The translations under genes and the position numbers were made by a program. DNA of 49,442 bases from Acidimicrobiaceae bacterium (GTDB lineage: Bacteria > Actinomycetota > Acidimicrobiia > Acidimicrobiales > RAAP-2). The stretch is from the NCBI GenBank assembly GCA_003142095.1, contig PLON01000057.1:1-49442 (forward strand). The letters run 5' to 3'. The stretch's first letter is position 1, and each line of letters opens with the position of its first letter. This document shows, piece after piece, positions 41,741-49,442 of the stretch. The notes beneath the pieces are model-generated. The model did not search any database. It was not told the DNA's origin and saw nothing but the letters and a program-made list of their open reading frames with translations.

Positions 41741-42531
41741 ATCCCGCCGTCATGGGCATCGTGAACGTGACGCCCGATTCGTTTTTCCCCGCCTCGCGCA
41801 CCCTGGCCGCCGACGAGGCGATCGCGCGGGGGCTGGCGCACTTTTCAGACGGCGCCGACGTCGTAGACGTCGGGGGCGAATCGACGCGACCCGGTGCGTC
41901 ACCGGTCGACGACGATGAAGAACTCAGTCGCGTGGTGCCCGTCGTGCGCGCGCTGGCGGCGCGTGGACCGGTGTCAATCGATACGCAAAAGGAATCGGTG
42001 GCGCGCGCCGCCATCGCGGCCGGGGCGAGCGTCCTCAACGACGTCTCGTCGAGCCTCGTCGACGTCGCGGGAGAACTCAAGGTGGGCTACGTCGCCATGC
42101 ACCGCCAGGGTGACTCGCGCGTGATGCAGGATAATCCCAGCTACGCCGACGTCGTTGGCGAGATCAGCGACTTTCTCGCTCACGTGGCCGACGACGCTCG
42201 CCGAGCGGGAGTCAGCCAACTCTGGCTGGACCCGGGCATCGGCTTTGGCAAGACGGTGGAGCACAATCTGACGCTGTTGGCGCACTGCGACCATTTTGTT
42301 GAGCTCGCCGCGAGCTACGGCGCGGGGGTGCTGATCGGCACCAGTCGTAAGGGTTTCCTTAGTCACCTCGGTCGTGACTCCCTCGACGTCGACGAGCGCC
42401 TCGAGGCGTCTCTCGCCACGGAAGCGTGGGCCATGGTCCAAGGTGTCAGTATGGTGCGAGTGCACGACGTACGAGAGACGGTTCAATTGAGAGATTTGCT
42501 CGCGATGACCCCCGAGGTCGTGACGCCGTGA
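41731..42531 (+). CDS. folP: Dihydropteroate synthase
   Basis: 266 residues, GTG start within the folE end. Motifs: MGIVNVTPDSFFPASR, VVDVGGESTRPGASPV, SIDTQKESVA, LNDVSS, WLDPGIGFGKT and IGTSRKGFL. It joins para-aminobenzoate to the pterin pyrophosphate and is the sulfonamide target. The loop after NVTPDS has FFPASR in place of the usual FSDGG-type sequence, a modest variation in a drug-relevant loop. Confidence 0.95.
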   Translation: MALNPAVMGIVNVTPDSFFPASRTLAADEAIARGLAHFSDGADVVDVGGESTRPGASPVDDDEELSRVVPVVRALAARGPVSIDTQKESVARAAIAAGASVLNDVSSSLVDVAGELKVGYVAMHRQGDSRVMQDNPSYADVVGEISDFLAHVADDARRAGVSQLWLDPGIGFGKTVEHNLTLLAHCDHFVELAASYGAGVLIGTSRKGFLSHLGRDSLDVDERLEASLATEAWAMVQGVSMVRVHDVRETVQLRDLLAMTPEVVTP

Positions 42532-43031
42532 AGGGCAAGTGGGCGGCCGGAATCGAACCGCGCGGCTTTACCTGGGTCTACAAGGGAATACTCGCCGTCT
42601 CCGAACGACCGGGCGGATCGACCACGGTGCACCGTCAGGTCCGGCGCGACGAAGAGTTGATGTGGCTGAAGCATCAAGGCTTCGGTCGCGTTATCTCGAT
42701 CCTGCCGGTCATGCAGAACATGAGCGCTTACTTCGAACACGGACTCACCGCGAGCCACTACGCGTTGCGCGGTGGACCCCAGCAACGCGAGGTCCTCGAA
42801 GCCTGTTACCACGACGTCGCCAACTGCATGGCGTCGAAGACGACGGTTCTCTTGCACGGTGACGAGGTCTCCGATCGACTCCTGGGCGTGGTGGCGGGCT
42901 ATCTCGTCTGGAGCCAGAAGGTCGGAACGGTGCCCGCGTCCATTGCCCTCGTCGAGCGACTCTTCAAGCGTTCGATCGGGCCCGACGGGCGCTCCGTCCT
43001 CATGGACCTGCCCGAGAACGTTCGTGAGTGA
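42528..43031 (+). CDS. Phosphatase-fold-like protein lacking the catalytic Cys
   Basis: 167 residues, GTG start overlapping the folP stop (GTGA). The layout recalls dual-specificity phosphatases: a strand FGRVISILP, a long helix EACYHDVANCM, then VLLHGDEVSDRLLGVVAGYLVW where HCx5R would be expected. Here H110 and R117 are kept but the Cys position is Gly111. If the homology is real, it is a catalytically dead relative or uses other chemistry. It overlaps folB by eight bases, so it is fixed inside the folate operon. An alternative is an unrelated nucleotide-binding protein. I do not recognise a named family. Confidence 0.7.
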   Translation: MKGKWAAGIEPRGFTWVYKGILAVSERPGGSTTVHRQVRRDEELMWLKHQGFGRVISILPVMQNMSAYFEHGLTASHYALRGGPQQREVLEACYHDVANCMASKTTVLLHGDEVSDRLLGVVAGYLVWSQKVGTVPASIALVERLFKRSIGPDGRSVLMDLPENVRE

Positions 43032-43386
43032 CGTAATTGAACTGAGAGAGTTGCGCGTGAGCGCGGTCGTGGGGGTTCTCAGCGAAGAACGTGACCGCGC
43101 CCAGCCGCTCGCCTTCGACATTGACATCGCCCGCCCCTTCGAAGAAGCGTCGATCAACGATGACCTCGCCGAGACGACCAACTACGCCGAGGTCTTGCGG
43201 ATCGCGACGAAAGTGGCGTCCGAGGGAGCCTTCTTGCTGCTCGAGACGCTGGCCTATCGTGTTGCGCGCGAGATTCTCGCCTACGACGAGTGGATCTCGT
43301 CGGTCACGGTCGCGGTGCGCAAGTTGCACCCTCCCGTCGCCGAGGACGTGGCCACCGTTGGCGTGCGCTGCACCGTCACGCGCTAG
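43024..43386 (+). CDS. folB: Dihydroneopterin aldolase
   Basis: 120 residues, GTG start (SDVIELRELRVSAVVGV follows). Family sites: the Glu/Val loop VGVLSEER, Tyr in ETTNYAEVL and the Lys of VRKLHPPVA. It converts dihydroneopterin to 6-hydroxymethyl-dihydropterin, supplying FolK. A longer frame upstream is the overlap with the previous gene. folK starts two bases after its stop. Confidence 0.93.
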   Translation: MSDVIELRELRVSAVVGVLSEERDRAQPLAFDIDIARPFEEASINDDLAETTNYAEVLRIATKVASEGAFLLLETLAYRVAREILAYDEWISSVTVAVRKLHPPVAEDVATVGVRCTVTR

Positions 43387-43388
43387 AC

Positions 43389-43856
43389 GTGCGCGTCGCC
43401 TACCTCTCACTCGGCACGAACGTCGGTGACCGCAAAGCTCATCTTGAGGGCGCTATTGCGACCCTCGCCGAGGGTGAGCCGTACCGTCTCTCGCACGTAT
43501 ACGAAACCGAACCAGTCGGGGGAGTTCCTCAGGACAACTTTTGGAACCTGGTGATGGAGCTCACGACCGGGGCCAGTGGCGATGAACTCCTCGAGCGCGC
43601 GCTGCGCGCCGAAGAGAGGGCCGGGCGCACGCGCGAGGTGCGCTGGGGACCGCGCACCCTCGACGTCGATGTGCTCTTTGTAGGCGACGAGGTGCGTGAC
43701 GACCCGGAGTTGACGCTGCCGCATCCTCGCCTCTTCGAGCGTTCCTTCGTGCTGTGTCCACTGAAAGAACTGGCGCCCCAGCTCGTTAGTGAGGAGCAGT
43801 TGGCGAGCGCGACCGGCGACGTCGTGGAACTCGGTACACTTCAGTCATTGCGCTAG
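43389..43856 (+). CDS. folK: HPPK, 6-hydroxymethyl-dihydropterin pyrophosphokinase
   Basis: 155 residues, GTG start. Motifs: YLSLGTNVGDRKAHLEGA, VYETEPVGGVPQDNFWNLV, WGPRTLDVDVLFVGD and PHPRLFERSFVLCPL. It activates the pterin for FolP. Last gene of the folate block; a 44-base gap then leads to the pantothenate/CoA block, enough for a minor promoter. Confidence 0.95.
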   Translation: MRVAYLSLGTNVGDRKAHLEGAIATLAEGEPYRLSHVYETEPVGGVPQDNFWNLVMELTTGASGDELLERALRAEERAGRTREVRWGPRTLDVDVLFVGDEVRDDPELTLPHPRLFERSFVLCPLKELAPQLVSEEQLASATGDVVELGTLQSLR

Positions 43857-43900
43857 TCACCGAACGGCACCTACGGGGCCGGAACGGGAATGGAGCCAGT

Positions 43901-44614
43901 ATGAAGATCACCATCGTGGGCGCTGGTCGCGCCGGCACGTCCTTCGACGCGGCGTTAGCCAGCGCCGGGCACGAAGTACGTCTGATCCATCACGACGAAC
44001 TCGAACGCATCGGTGACGCCGACGTGGTACTGCTCTGCGTGCCCGACGACGCGATCGCCGTCGTGTCGAACGCGCTCGAGTCGAGCGAGGCGCGCGCGGT
44101 GCTGCACGTGGCCGGATCGCGGGGTCTCTGCGAAGTCGCGAAGCACCCGCGCGCGGGCTTTCTGCACCCTCTCGCGGCGTTATCGTCGAGCGACCTCGGC
44201 GCGAGTCGTTTGCGCGGTGCGCTCTTTAGCGTCGGCGGCGACGACGTGGTCAGCGAACTGGTCGCGTCTCTCGAGGGACGAGCCATTCGCCTGCGCGACG
44301 ATCAGCGGGTCAACTATCACGCGACGGCGAGCGTGGCGGCGAATCATCTCGTCGCGTTGATGGGTCACGTGGAAGCGCTTGCCGAGTCGGCGGGCCTCTC
44401 GTTCGATGACTTTGTCCCCCTTATCCAACAGGCCCTCTCTGACGTTGTCGCGGTGGGAGCCCAACGTGCATTGACCGGACCGGCGTCTCGTTCGGATATG
44501 GCGACCATCGACGCGCACCTCGCGGCCATTCCCGAAAGCGAGCGCGCGACGTACGTGGCGCTCGCTCGTGCCGCCTTCGAACTGGCCGAACAACGTCGGC
44601 TCGCGTCGGCCTAG
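43901..44614 (+). CDS. DUF2520 Rossmann-fold protein, possible ketopantoate reductase
   Basis: 237 residues. Rossmann start ITIVGAGRAGTSFDAAL, DADVVLLCVPDDAI, then a helical DUF2520 domain with YHATASVAANHLVALMG and the ending region TGPASRSDMATIDAHL. In actinobacteria this family sits just before panC (Rv3603c-panC in mycobacteria, from memory). Its fold is close to PanE-type dehydrogenases, so supplying pantoate is an inference. GTG of panC begins on the last base of its TAG. Confidence 0.85.
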   Translation: MKITIVGAGRAGTSFDAALASAGHEVRLIHHDELERIGDADVVLLCVPDDAIAVVSNALESSEARAVLHVAGSRGLCEVAKHPRAGFLHPLAALSSSDLGASRLRGALFSVGGDDVVSELVASLEGRAIRLRDDQRVNYHATASVAANHLVALMGHVEALAESAGLSFDDFVPLIQQALSDVVAVGAQRALTGPASRSDMATIDAHLAAIPESERATYVALARAAFELAEQRRLASA

Positions 44615-45468
44615 TGCGCGAGCTCAGCGACATCGAGGCGTGGCGCCAGTTCGCCCACGGCGAGCGCGTCGCGGGTCGTTCCGTGGGGCTCGTGCCGACG
44701 ATGGGCGCTCTGCACCAAGGCCACGTCTCTCTCTTTCGCGCGGCGAAGGCCGCGAGCGACGTGGTCATTGCGACGATCTTTGTGAACCCCCGCCAGTTCG
44801 CCGATGAGAACGACCTCGCTCGCTATCCGCGCACGCTCGAGCACGATCGCGAACTCGCCGCCGAATGCGGAGTGGACTGTCTCGTCACTCCGACGCTCGA
44901 CGAGATGTGGCCCGACTACCCCGACTGCACGCCGACGACCGTATCGGTGCGCGGAATCGGCGACGTATTCGAGGGCGCCGATCGCCCCGGCCATTTCGAC
45001 GGCGTCGCCAGCGTCGTCGCAAAGCTCTTCGCGGTGACGGGCCCGAGCCACGCGTTCTTTGGCGAAAAGGACTTCCAACAACTCGCCGTCGTTCGCCAAC
45101 TTGTTCGTGACCTCGGTTTCGACGTCGAGGTCGTGGGATGTCCCATTGTGCGCGACGAGGATGGACTGGCCCTCTCGAGTCGTAACGTGCGGCTGTCGAG
45201 CGAAGCGCGTCGACGGGCGCTCGGACTGTCGCGCGCTCTTTCGTACGTGGCAAGCACGAGCGCACGCGCGAGCACGCTGCGCGCCACGATGCGCACGATC
45301 CTCGACGACGCGGGCATCGACGTCGCCTACGCCGAAGTGGTTGATCCGCGCACGTTACGTCCTTCGGGTGACGACGAATCGGGGCCGCGCCGCGCCCTCG
45401 TCGCGGGATTCGTCGATGGGGTGCGACTGCTCGACAATGGACCGGTCACCGTCGTGCGGGAGAACTAA
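44614..45468 (+). CDS. panC: Pantothenate synthetase
   Basis: 284 residues, GTG start. Motifs: LVPTMGALHQGHVSLFR, IFVNPRQFADENDLARYP, FFGEKDFQQLAVVRQLV and LSSRNVRLS. It condenses pantoate with beta-alanine using ATP. panD, often next, is absent; coaX follows with a one-base overlap (TAATG). Confidence 0.96.
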   Translation: MRELSDIEAWRQFAHGERVAGRSVGLVPTMGALHQGHVSLFRAAKAASDVVIATIFVNPRQFADENDLARYPRTLEHDRELAAECGVDCLVTPTLDEMWPDYPDCTPTTVSVRGIGDVFEGADRPGHFDGVASVVAKLFAVTGPSHAFFGEKDFQQLAVVRQLVRDLGFDVEVVGCPIVRDEDGLALSSRNVRLSSEARRRALGLSRALSYVASTSARASTLRATMRTILDDAGIDVAYAEVVDPRTLRPSGDDESGPRRALVAGFVDGVRLLDNGPVTVVREN

Positions 45469-46301
45469 TGCTTCTGGCAATGGACGTTGGCAACACCGAA
45501 ACGCTGATTGGCCTCTTTGGTCAGGCCGACCTCGACGCCCCCGAGGCCATGGGTTTCGCGCGCGCGAGCGGCGAGCACGGCCTCGCGTATCACTGGCGCA
45601 CTTCAACCGTCGTGGAGCGCACGCCCGACGAGCACGCCATCATGCTCACCCAACTGCTCGATCTCGAAGGGTTGGACCTGAAATCGACCGTTACCGAGAT
45701 CGCCATCTGTTCTTCGGCGCCGGCCGTCACGACGCAACTTCGCCGCATGGCTAAGCGCTGGTTCTCCGATCTCGAGCTCACGGTGCTCGGCCCGGGCACG
45801 AAGTCGGGCATGCCGATTCTCTACGAGAATCCGCGCGAAGTCGGCGCCGACCGCGTGGCCGACGCCATCGGCGCGTACGACCTCTACCCCGGGGCCCTGA
45901 TCGTCGTTGATCTGGGAACGGCCACCGTCTTTGACGTCATCAGTGCGAACGGCGAGTACCTCGGCGGCGCCATCGCGCCCGGGGTCGCGATCTCGCTCGA
46001 AGCGCTCTACACCCACGCCGCCGCGCTGCGCTCAGTCGAACTGGTGCGACCACGTTCGGTGATTGGTCGCTCGACGGTCGAGTCGATCCAAAGCGGCGTT
46101 CTCTATGGCTTCGCGGCCCAAGTCGACGGCATCATCGATCGCATTCTCGACGAGTTGGGAGAAGCCACGATCATCGGGACCGGGGGACTCGCCAGTTTGA
46201 TCGCGCCACACACAAAACACGTCCGCATTATCGAACCGTGGTTGACCCTGCACGGATTGCGTATCGTTCATGAAAGGAATCACCGGAAAGAGATCACGTG
46301 A
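45468..46301 (+). CDS. coaX: Type III pantothenate kinase
   Basis: 277 residues. Nucleotide-binding MLLAMDVGNTETLIGLF, middle NPREVGADRVADAIGA and VVDLGTATVFDVI, then GGAIAPGVAISLEALY. First step of CoA synthesis from pantothenate, insensitive to CoA feedback in this type. Follows panC directly, so pantothenate is made and used by one operon. Overlaps lysS by four bases (GTGA). Confidence 0.94.
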   Translation: MLLAMDVGNTETLIGLFGQADLDAPEAMGFARASGEHGLAYHWRTSTVVERTPDEHAIMLTQLLDLEGLDLKSTVTEIAICSSAPAVTTQLRRMAKRWFSDLELTVLGPGTKSGMPILYENPREVGADRVADAIGAYDLYPGALIVVDLGTATVFDVISANGEYLGGAIAPGVAISLEALYTHAAALRSVELVRPRSVIGRSTVESIQSGVLYGFAAQVDGIIDRILDELGEATIIGTGGLASLIAPHTKHVRIIEPWLTLHGLRIVHERNHRKEIT

Positions 46302-47701
46302 CCACGCCCTACCAGTTCGCCCACGACGCCTACGCCGCCTCACTGCAGAGCGCGTTCTCGTTCCTCGCCGATGGTGAAGAGTCGGGCCAGGTCGTTCACG
46401 TGGCTGGACGGATCGTGCTCCTTCGTCGTCAGGGCAAGTTGGCCTTCGCCACGATGCGCGACTCGACGGGAGAGATCCAGCTCTTCGTCCTCGAGAGCGT
46501 GGCCGATAACTTCGACGCGTTCACCAAACTGCACCTCGGCGACTGGGTTGGAGTCGTCGGCGGAGTCGTGCGCACCAAGCGTGGAGAACTGTCGGTGAAA
46601 GTTGCGACGTGGGAGCGCCTAGCCGAGGCCCTGCGCAACTTTGGCGACAAGTGGGCCGGTATCGCCGACTTCGACCTGCGCTATCGTCACCGCGAAGCCG
46701 ACCTCTGGGCGAACGAAACAACGCGACGCTCTCTACAACGTCGTAGCGACATGATGCGCGCCGTGCGCGAGCGCTGCTGGGCGGCGGGTTTCATGGAAGT
46801 CGAGACGCCGATCCTGAACGCGGTCCCGACCGGATCCTCGGCTCGTCCCTTCGTCACGCGCCACAACGCACTCGATAGCGACTTCTACCTACGCGTGGCG
46901 CCCGAACTCTGGCTCAAGCGACTTGTGGTGGGCGGCTTCGAGAGGGTTTTCGAGCTCGGCCGCGTCTTTCGCAACGAAGGGGTGAGCCCGCGTCACAACC
47001 CCGAGTTCACGATGCTCGAGCTCTACGCCGCCTACTGGGACTTCGAGGACATGATGTCCTTCACCGAGGAACTCGTGGCGGGCGTGGCGATGGACGTCCT
47101 TGGGGCTACGCAGTTCGAATATCAGGGAAAGCAGATCTCTTTTACGACACCCTGGGCGCGACGTCCCATGGCCGAGCTCGCAAGTGAAGCACTCGAGCGC
47201 GAGGTGTCGGTGCACACGCCGCGCGAAGAGCTCGCGGGATACCTGCGCGAGCGCGGCGTCGAGGTGCACGCATCGTGGGGGGCGGGGCGCTGTCTCGCTG
47301 AGCTGTTCGAACATCTCGCCGAAGAGTCACTCTGGGATGCGACCTTCGTGACCGAGTACCCGGTCGAAGTCTCACCGCTCTCGAGGCGACACCGTCGCGA
47401 CGAAGAATTGACCGAGCGATTCGAGTCCTACGTCGCCGGACGTGAACTCTCAAACGGCTTCTCCGAGCTGAACGATCCCGTTGAGCAGCGCGCGCGCTTC
47501 GAAGAGCAGGCCCGACTCGCCGCCGCCGGTGAAGACGAGACCATGGCGATCGACGAGGACTACATCAAGGCGCTGGAGTGGGGGCTTCCTCCGACGGCGG
47601 GGCTCGGCGTCGGCATGGACCGGCTCGCGATGATCCTGGCTGACGAGTCCAACATCAAAGAGGTGATCGCTTTTCCGACCCTCAAGCCGGAACGCTCCTA
47701 G
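46298..47701 (+). CDS. lysS: Lysyl-tRNA synthetase, class II
   Basis: 467 residues, GTG start. OB-fold anticodon domain to about residue 120 (VVHVAGRIVLLRRQGKLAF), then the class II core: GFMEVETPILNAVPTGSSARPF, motif 2 FELGRVFRNEGVSPRHNPEF, motif 3 PPTAGLGVGMDRLAMIL. Slightly shorter than the usual ~490-510. Stop TAG lies in CTAG shared with the stop of the convergent prenyl synthase gene. Confidence 0.96.
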   Translation: MTTPYQFAHDAYAASLQSAFSFLADGEESGQVVHVAGRIVLLRRQGKLAFATMRDSTGEIQLFVLESVADNFDAFTKLHLGDWVGVVGGVVRTKRGELSVKVATWERLAEALRNFGDKWAGIADFDLRYRHREADLWANETTRRSLQRRSDMMRAVRERCWAAGFMEVETPILNAVPTGSSARPFVTRHNALDSDFYLRVAPELWLKRLVVGGFERVFELGRVFRNEGVSPRHNPEFTMLELYAAYWDFEDMMSFTEELVAGVAMDVLGATQFEYQGKQISFTTPWARRPMAELASEALEREVSVHTPREELAGYLRERGVEVHASWGAGRCLAELFEHLAEESLWDATFVTEYPVEVSPLSRRHRRDEELTERFESYVAGRELSNGFSELNDPVEQRARFEEQARLAAAGEDETMAIDEDYIKALEWGLPPTAGLGVGMDRLAMILADESNIKEVIAFPTLKPERS

Positions 47702-48675
47702 TAGCGAGGAAGTTCTTCCAAGAGCGAAGTAATCAGCGCCGTAAATCCCACGCGCAGCGTTGCGCTGGGCAACACCGCAATAGCGCGGTGAGCGTCGGCG
47801 AGGAATCGATTCGCGGCCAGCATGGTGCGGTTGATGCCGTCGGTCGCGACAACCAATTTGCGTGCGCGCTCGCGGTCATCGTCTTCGAGTGGTCGACCAA
47901 GCAGTGAGGACAACTCTTCCGCCTGACGCGAATCGCGCAGCGCGTACAAAGTGGGCAGGCTGTAGATACCTTCGGCCAGGTCTTGGCCGGCGGGCTTACC
48001 CAGTTGATTGTCCGTCGCCGTCAAGTCCAAGATGTCGTCGCGCAGTTGGTACACCATGCCAAAGCAGCGTCCGAACTCGGCGAGCGCTTCGGTCTCGACG
48101 GTGGACAGTTGGGCGGTCATGGCCCCCATGCGACAGCTCGAGGACATCAGCGCGGCGGTCTTTCCCTCGATTGCTTCGAAATAGTCGCGCTCGCTGCGAT
48201 CGAGGGAGAAGGCGGTGCGGACTTCGGAGACCTGACCGCGGGTGAGCCAGGCGAGAGTGCGCGCCATCAGGCTCGCTGACTCGGCGCCGAGGTCGGCCGC
48301 GATACCGGCCGAGCGCGCCATCAGGTAGTCCCCCGCCACGATCGCGATCAGGTTGCCGTAGCGGGCGTTCACGCTATCGACGTTGCGACGGATTTCGGCC
48401 TCGTCCATGACGTCGTCGTGGTACAGCGAGGCGACATGCATCAACTCGAGCGACACCGCCCCCATGAGGTCCTCGTGTGTCGCCGGACGCTCGCCGCTCG
48501 TCGCCGACGCGATCGCGAGAAGTGCGCGTAGTCGCTTTCCCCCGGCGTCGATAAGGTGAGTGGTCACCGCGTCGAGATACGCGTCACCAAAGATGACCGC
48601 CTCGGTCAGTAACGCCTCAAGTCGAACTAAGTCTTCCTCAACTGACGTCAGCCCTAGTTGTTCGAGGGGATTCAC
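47698..48675 (-). CDS. Long-chain polyprenyl diphosphate synthase
   Basis: 325 residues, GTG start. The first Asp-rich motif is LYHDDVMDEAEIRR and the second YQLRDDILDLTA, with GGKRLRALLA and the KTAAL helix before the second. It adds isopentenyl units to allylic diphosphates; the small Ser/Leu residues upstream of the first motif suggest a long product such as the menaquinone side chain. Similar to GrcC-type genes of mycobacteria. Isolated on the minus strand between lysS and clpC. Confidence 0.9.
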   Translation of the reverse strand: MNPLEQLGLTSVEEDLVRLEALLTEAVIFGDAYLDAVTTHLIDAGGKRLRALLAIASATSGERPATHEDLMGAVSLELMHVASLYHDDVMDEAEIRRNVDSVNARYGNLIAIVAGDYLMARSAGIAADLGAESASLMARTLAWLTRGQVSEVRTAFSLDRSERDYFEAIEGKTAALMSSSCRMGAMTAQLSTVETEALAEFGRCFGMVYQLRDDILDLTATDNQLGKPAGQDLAEGIYSLPTLYALRDSRQAEELSSLLGRPLEDDDRERARKLVVATDGINRTMLAANRFLADAHRAIAVLPSATLRVGFTALITSLLEELPRY

Positions 48676-48774
48676 GTTTCTACCTTAGAGGACGCGTTAT
48701 TGGTGGTCCGAGGGGCTCGACATAGTAGACGCCGCGGACCGGTACACTGCAATTAAAAGAACAAAGGACGACCA

Positions 48775-49442
48775 TTGTTTGAACGTTTTACTGACCGTGC
48801 CCGGCGAGTTCTCGTACTCGCTCAGGAAGAGGCACGCGACCTGAACCACGCCTTCATCGGAACCGAGCACATCTTGCTGGGTCTCATCCGAGAGGGCGAG
48901 GGCGTCGCGGCCAAGGCGCTGGACGCCTTGGGGGTCACCTTTGACGTCGTACGCGAAAAGGTGGAAGAGGCCATTGGGGCCAACACCAACCCGTCGCCCG
49001 GCTCGCCCCCCTTTACCCCCCGGGCCAAAAAGGTCCTGGAACTCTCTCTTCGTGAGGCCCTGCAACTGGGTCATTCCTACATCGGCACCGAGCACATGCT
49101 GCTCGGACTCGTTCGCGAGGGCGAAGGCGTCGCCGCCCAGGTCTTGAACGACCTCGGCGCGGACATGGGCCGCGTGCGCACCCAAGTCATCCAGATGATG
49201 TCTGGCCAGGCCGGCAAAGAAGCGGGCGCCGCGAGTTCCGTTGGCGCCGCCAAGGGCGACTCCGAAGCCGCCGGTGGATCGGCCGTCCTCGACCAGTTCG
49301 GACGCAACCTCACGCAGTTCGCCCGTGAGGGCAAACTCGACCCGCTTGTTGGGCGCGAGAAGGAAGTCGAGCGCGTGATGCAGGTTCTTTCGCGTCGCAC
49401 CAAGAACAACCCCGTCCTCATCGGCGAGCCGGGAGTCGGCAA
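48775..49442 (+). CDS. clpC: ClpC ATPase, N-terminal part (cut by window end)
   Basis: First 222 codons. Start TTG, seven bases after AAAGGA, at the family N-terminus [20 protein letters not shown]. Two Clp_N repeats follow ([20 protein letters not shown] and [20 protein letters not shown]), a Gly/Ala/Ser linker, then [19 protein letters not shown] and the start of the first Walker A ([10 protein letters not shown]) where the window ends. ClpC unfolds substrates for ClpP. Its place after lysS matches the mycobacterial order lysS-lsr2-clpC1 with lsr2 missing. Confidence 0.96.
   Translation, partial: MFERFTDRARRVLVLAQEEARDLNHAFIGTEHILLGLIREGEGVAAKALDALGVTFDVVREKVEEAIGANTNPSPGSPPFTPRAKKVLELSLREALQLGHSYIGTEHMLLGLVREGEGVAAQVLNDLGADMGRVRTQVIQMMSGQAGKEAGAASSVGAAKGDSEAAGGSAVLDQFGRNLTQFAREGKLDPLVGREKEVERVMQVLSRRTKNNPVLIGEPGVG

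Overview
The window is a compact, high-GC stretch (about 60% or more G+C by eye, dropping clearly at 2640-3380) of a chromosome from an actinobacterium. The markers are a WhiB protein, a GlnR-type regulator, a topoisomerase I with a Lys/Ala-rich tail, paired CeoB/CeoC-like TrkA proteins, ClpC, and a tilS-hpt-folEPBK-panC-coaX-lysS-clpC gene order that resembles the mycobacterial one as I recall it. Missing ftsH and panD, a MurL/MurD2 pair and a eukaryotic-type glutamine synthetase suggest a deep branch such as Acidimicrobiia. That placement is an inference. GTG and TTG starts are very common, and most genes are joined by 1-11 base overlaps.

Left edge (1-3600) is accessory or decayed. It holds the end of a kdpE-like response regulator, the tail of an IS110-type transposase, a kdp potassium-ATPase operon reduced to a small membrane ORF, kdpF and the first 49 codons of kdpA, then two universal stress proteins. 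An AT-richer gene-free stretch with short repeats follows and runs up to the 3' end of tRNA-Glu(UUC), next to tRNA-Pro(CGG).

3600-9500: a receiver-only regulator coupled to a CorC-like CBS protein, WhiB, and a membrane thioredoxin-like protein with VKOR, a likely oxidative folding pair. An intact solo TnpB and the stump of an IS5-type transposase come next, then a NUDIX hydrolase. 9500-17900: ErpA-type Fe-S carrier, RidA, a GlnR/GlnA pair, GSII with a histone-like basic tail, NAD synthetase, a primary-type sigma factor and a HAD phosphatase. 17900-21700: two TrkA/RCK proteins divergent from a KimA-like permease that carries an extra C-terminal OB-fold. This is a potassium module that may stand in for the ruined kdp operon.

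21900-26500: topA-tmk-holB and tRNA-Thr(CGU). 26600-31340: a small membrane protein, coding-like debris and a potADBC polyamine importer. 31340-36100: SIMPL protein, then pgeF-murL-murD2, which reads as a peptidoglycan stem-peptide unit for an L-Glu route with epimerisation and an editing factor. A Fur-family regulator and a divergent zinc-type ABC importer with two permeases follow. A perfect palindrome sits between the -35 and -10 of the importer's apparently leaderless promoter.

39680-49442: a long plus-strand run of tilS, hpt, folE, folP, a gene resembling a cysteine phosphatase without its cysteine, folB, folK, DUF2520, panC, coaX and lysS. It ends in a convergent polyprenyl diphosphate synthase and the start of clpC. 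Four tail-to-tail gene pairs overlap by exactly four bases (CTAG three times, TTAG once).
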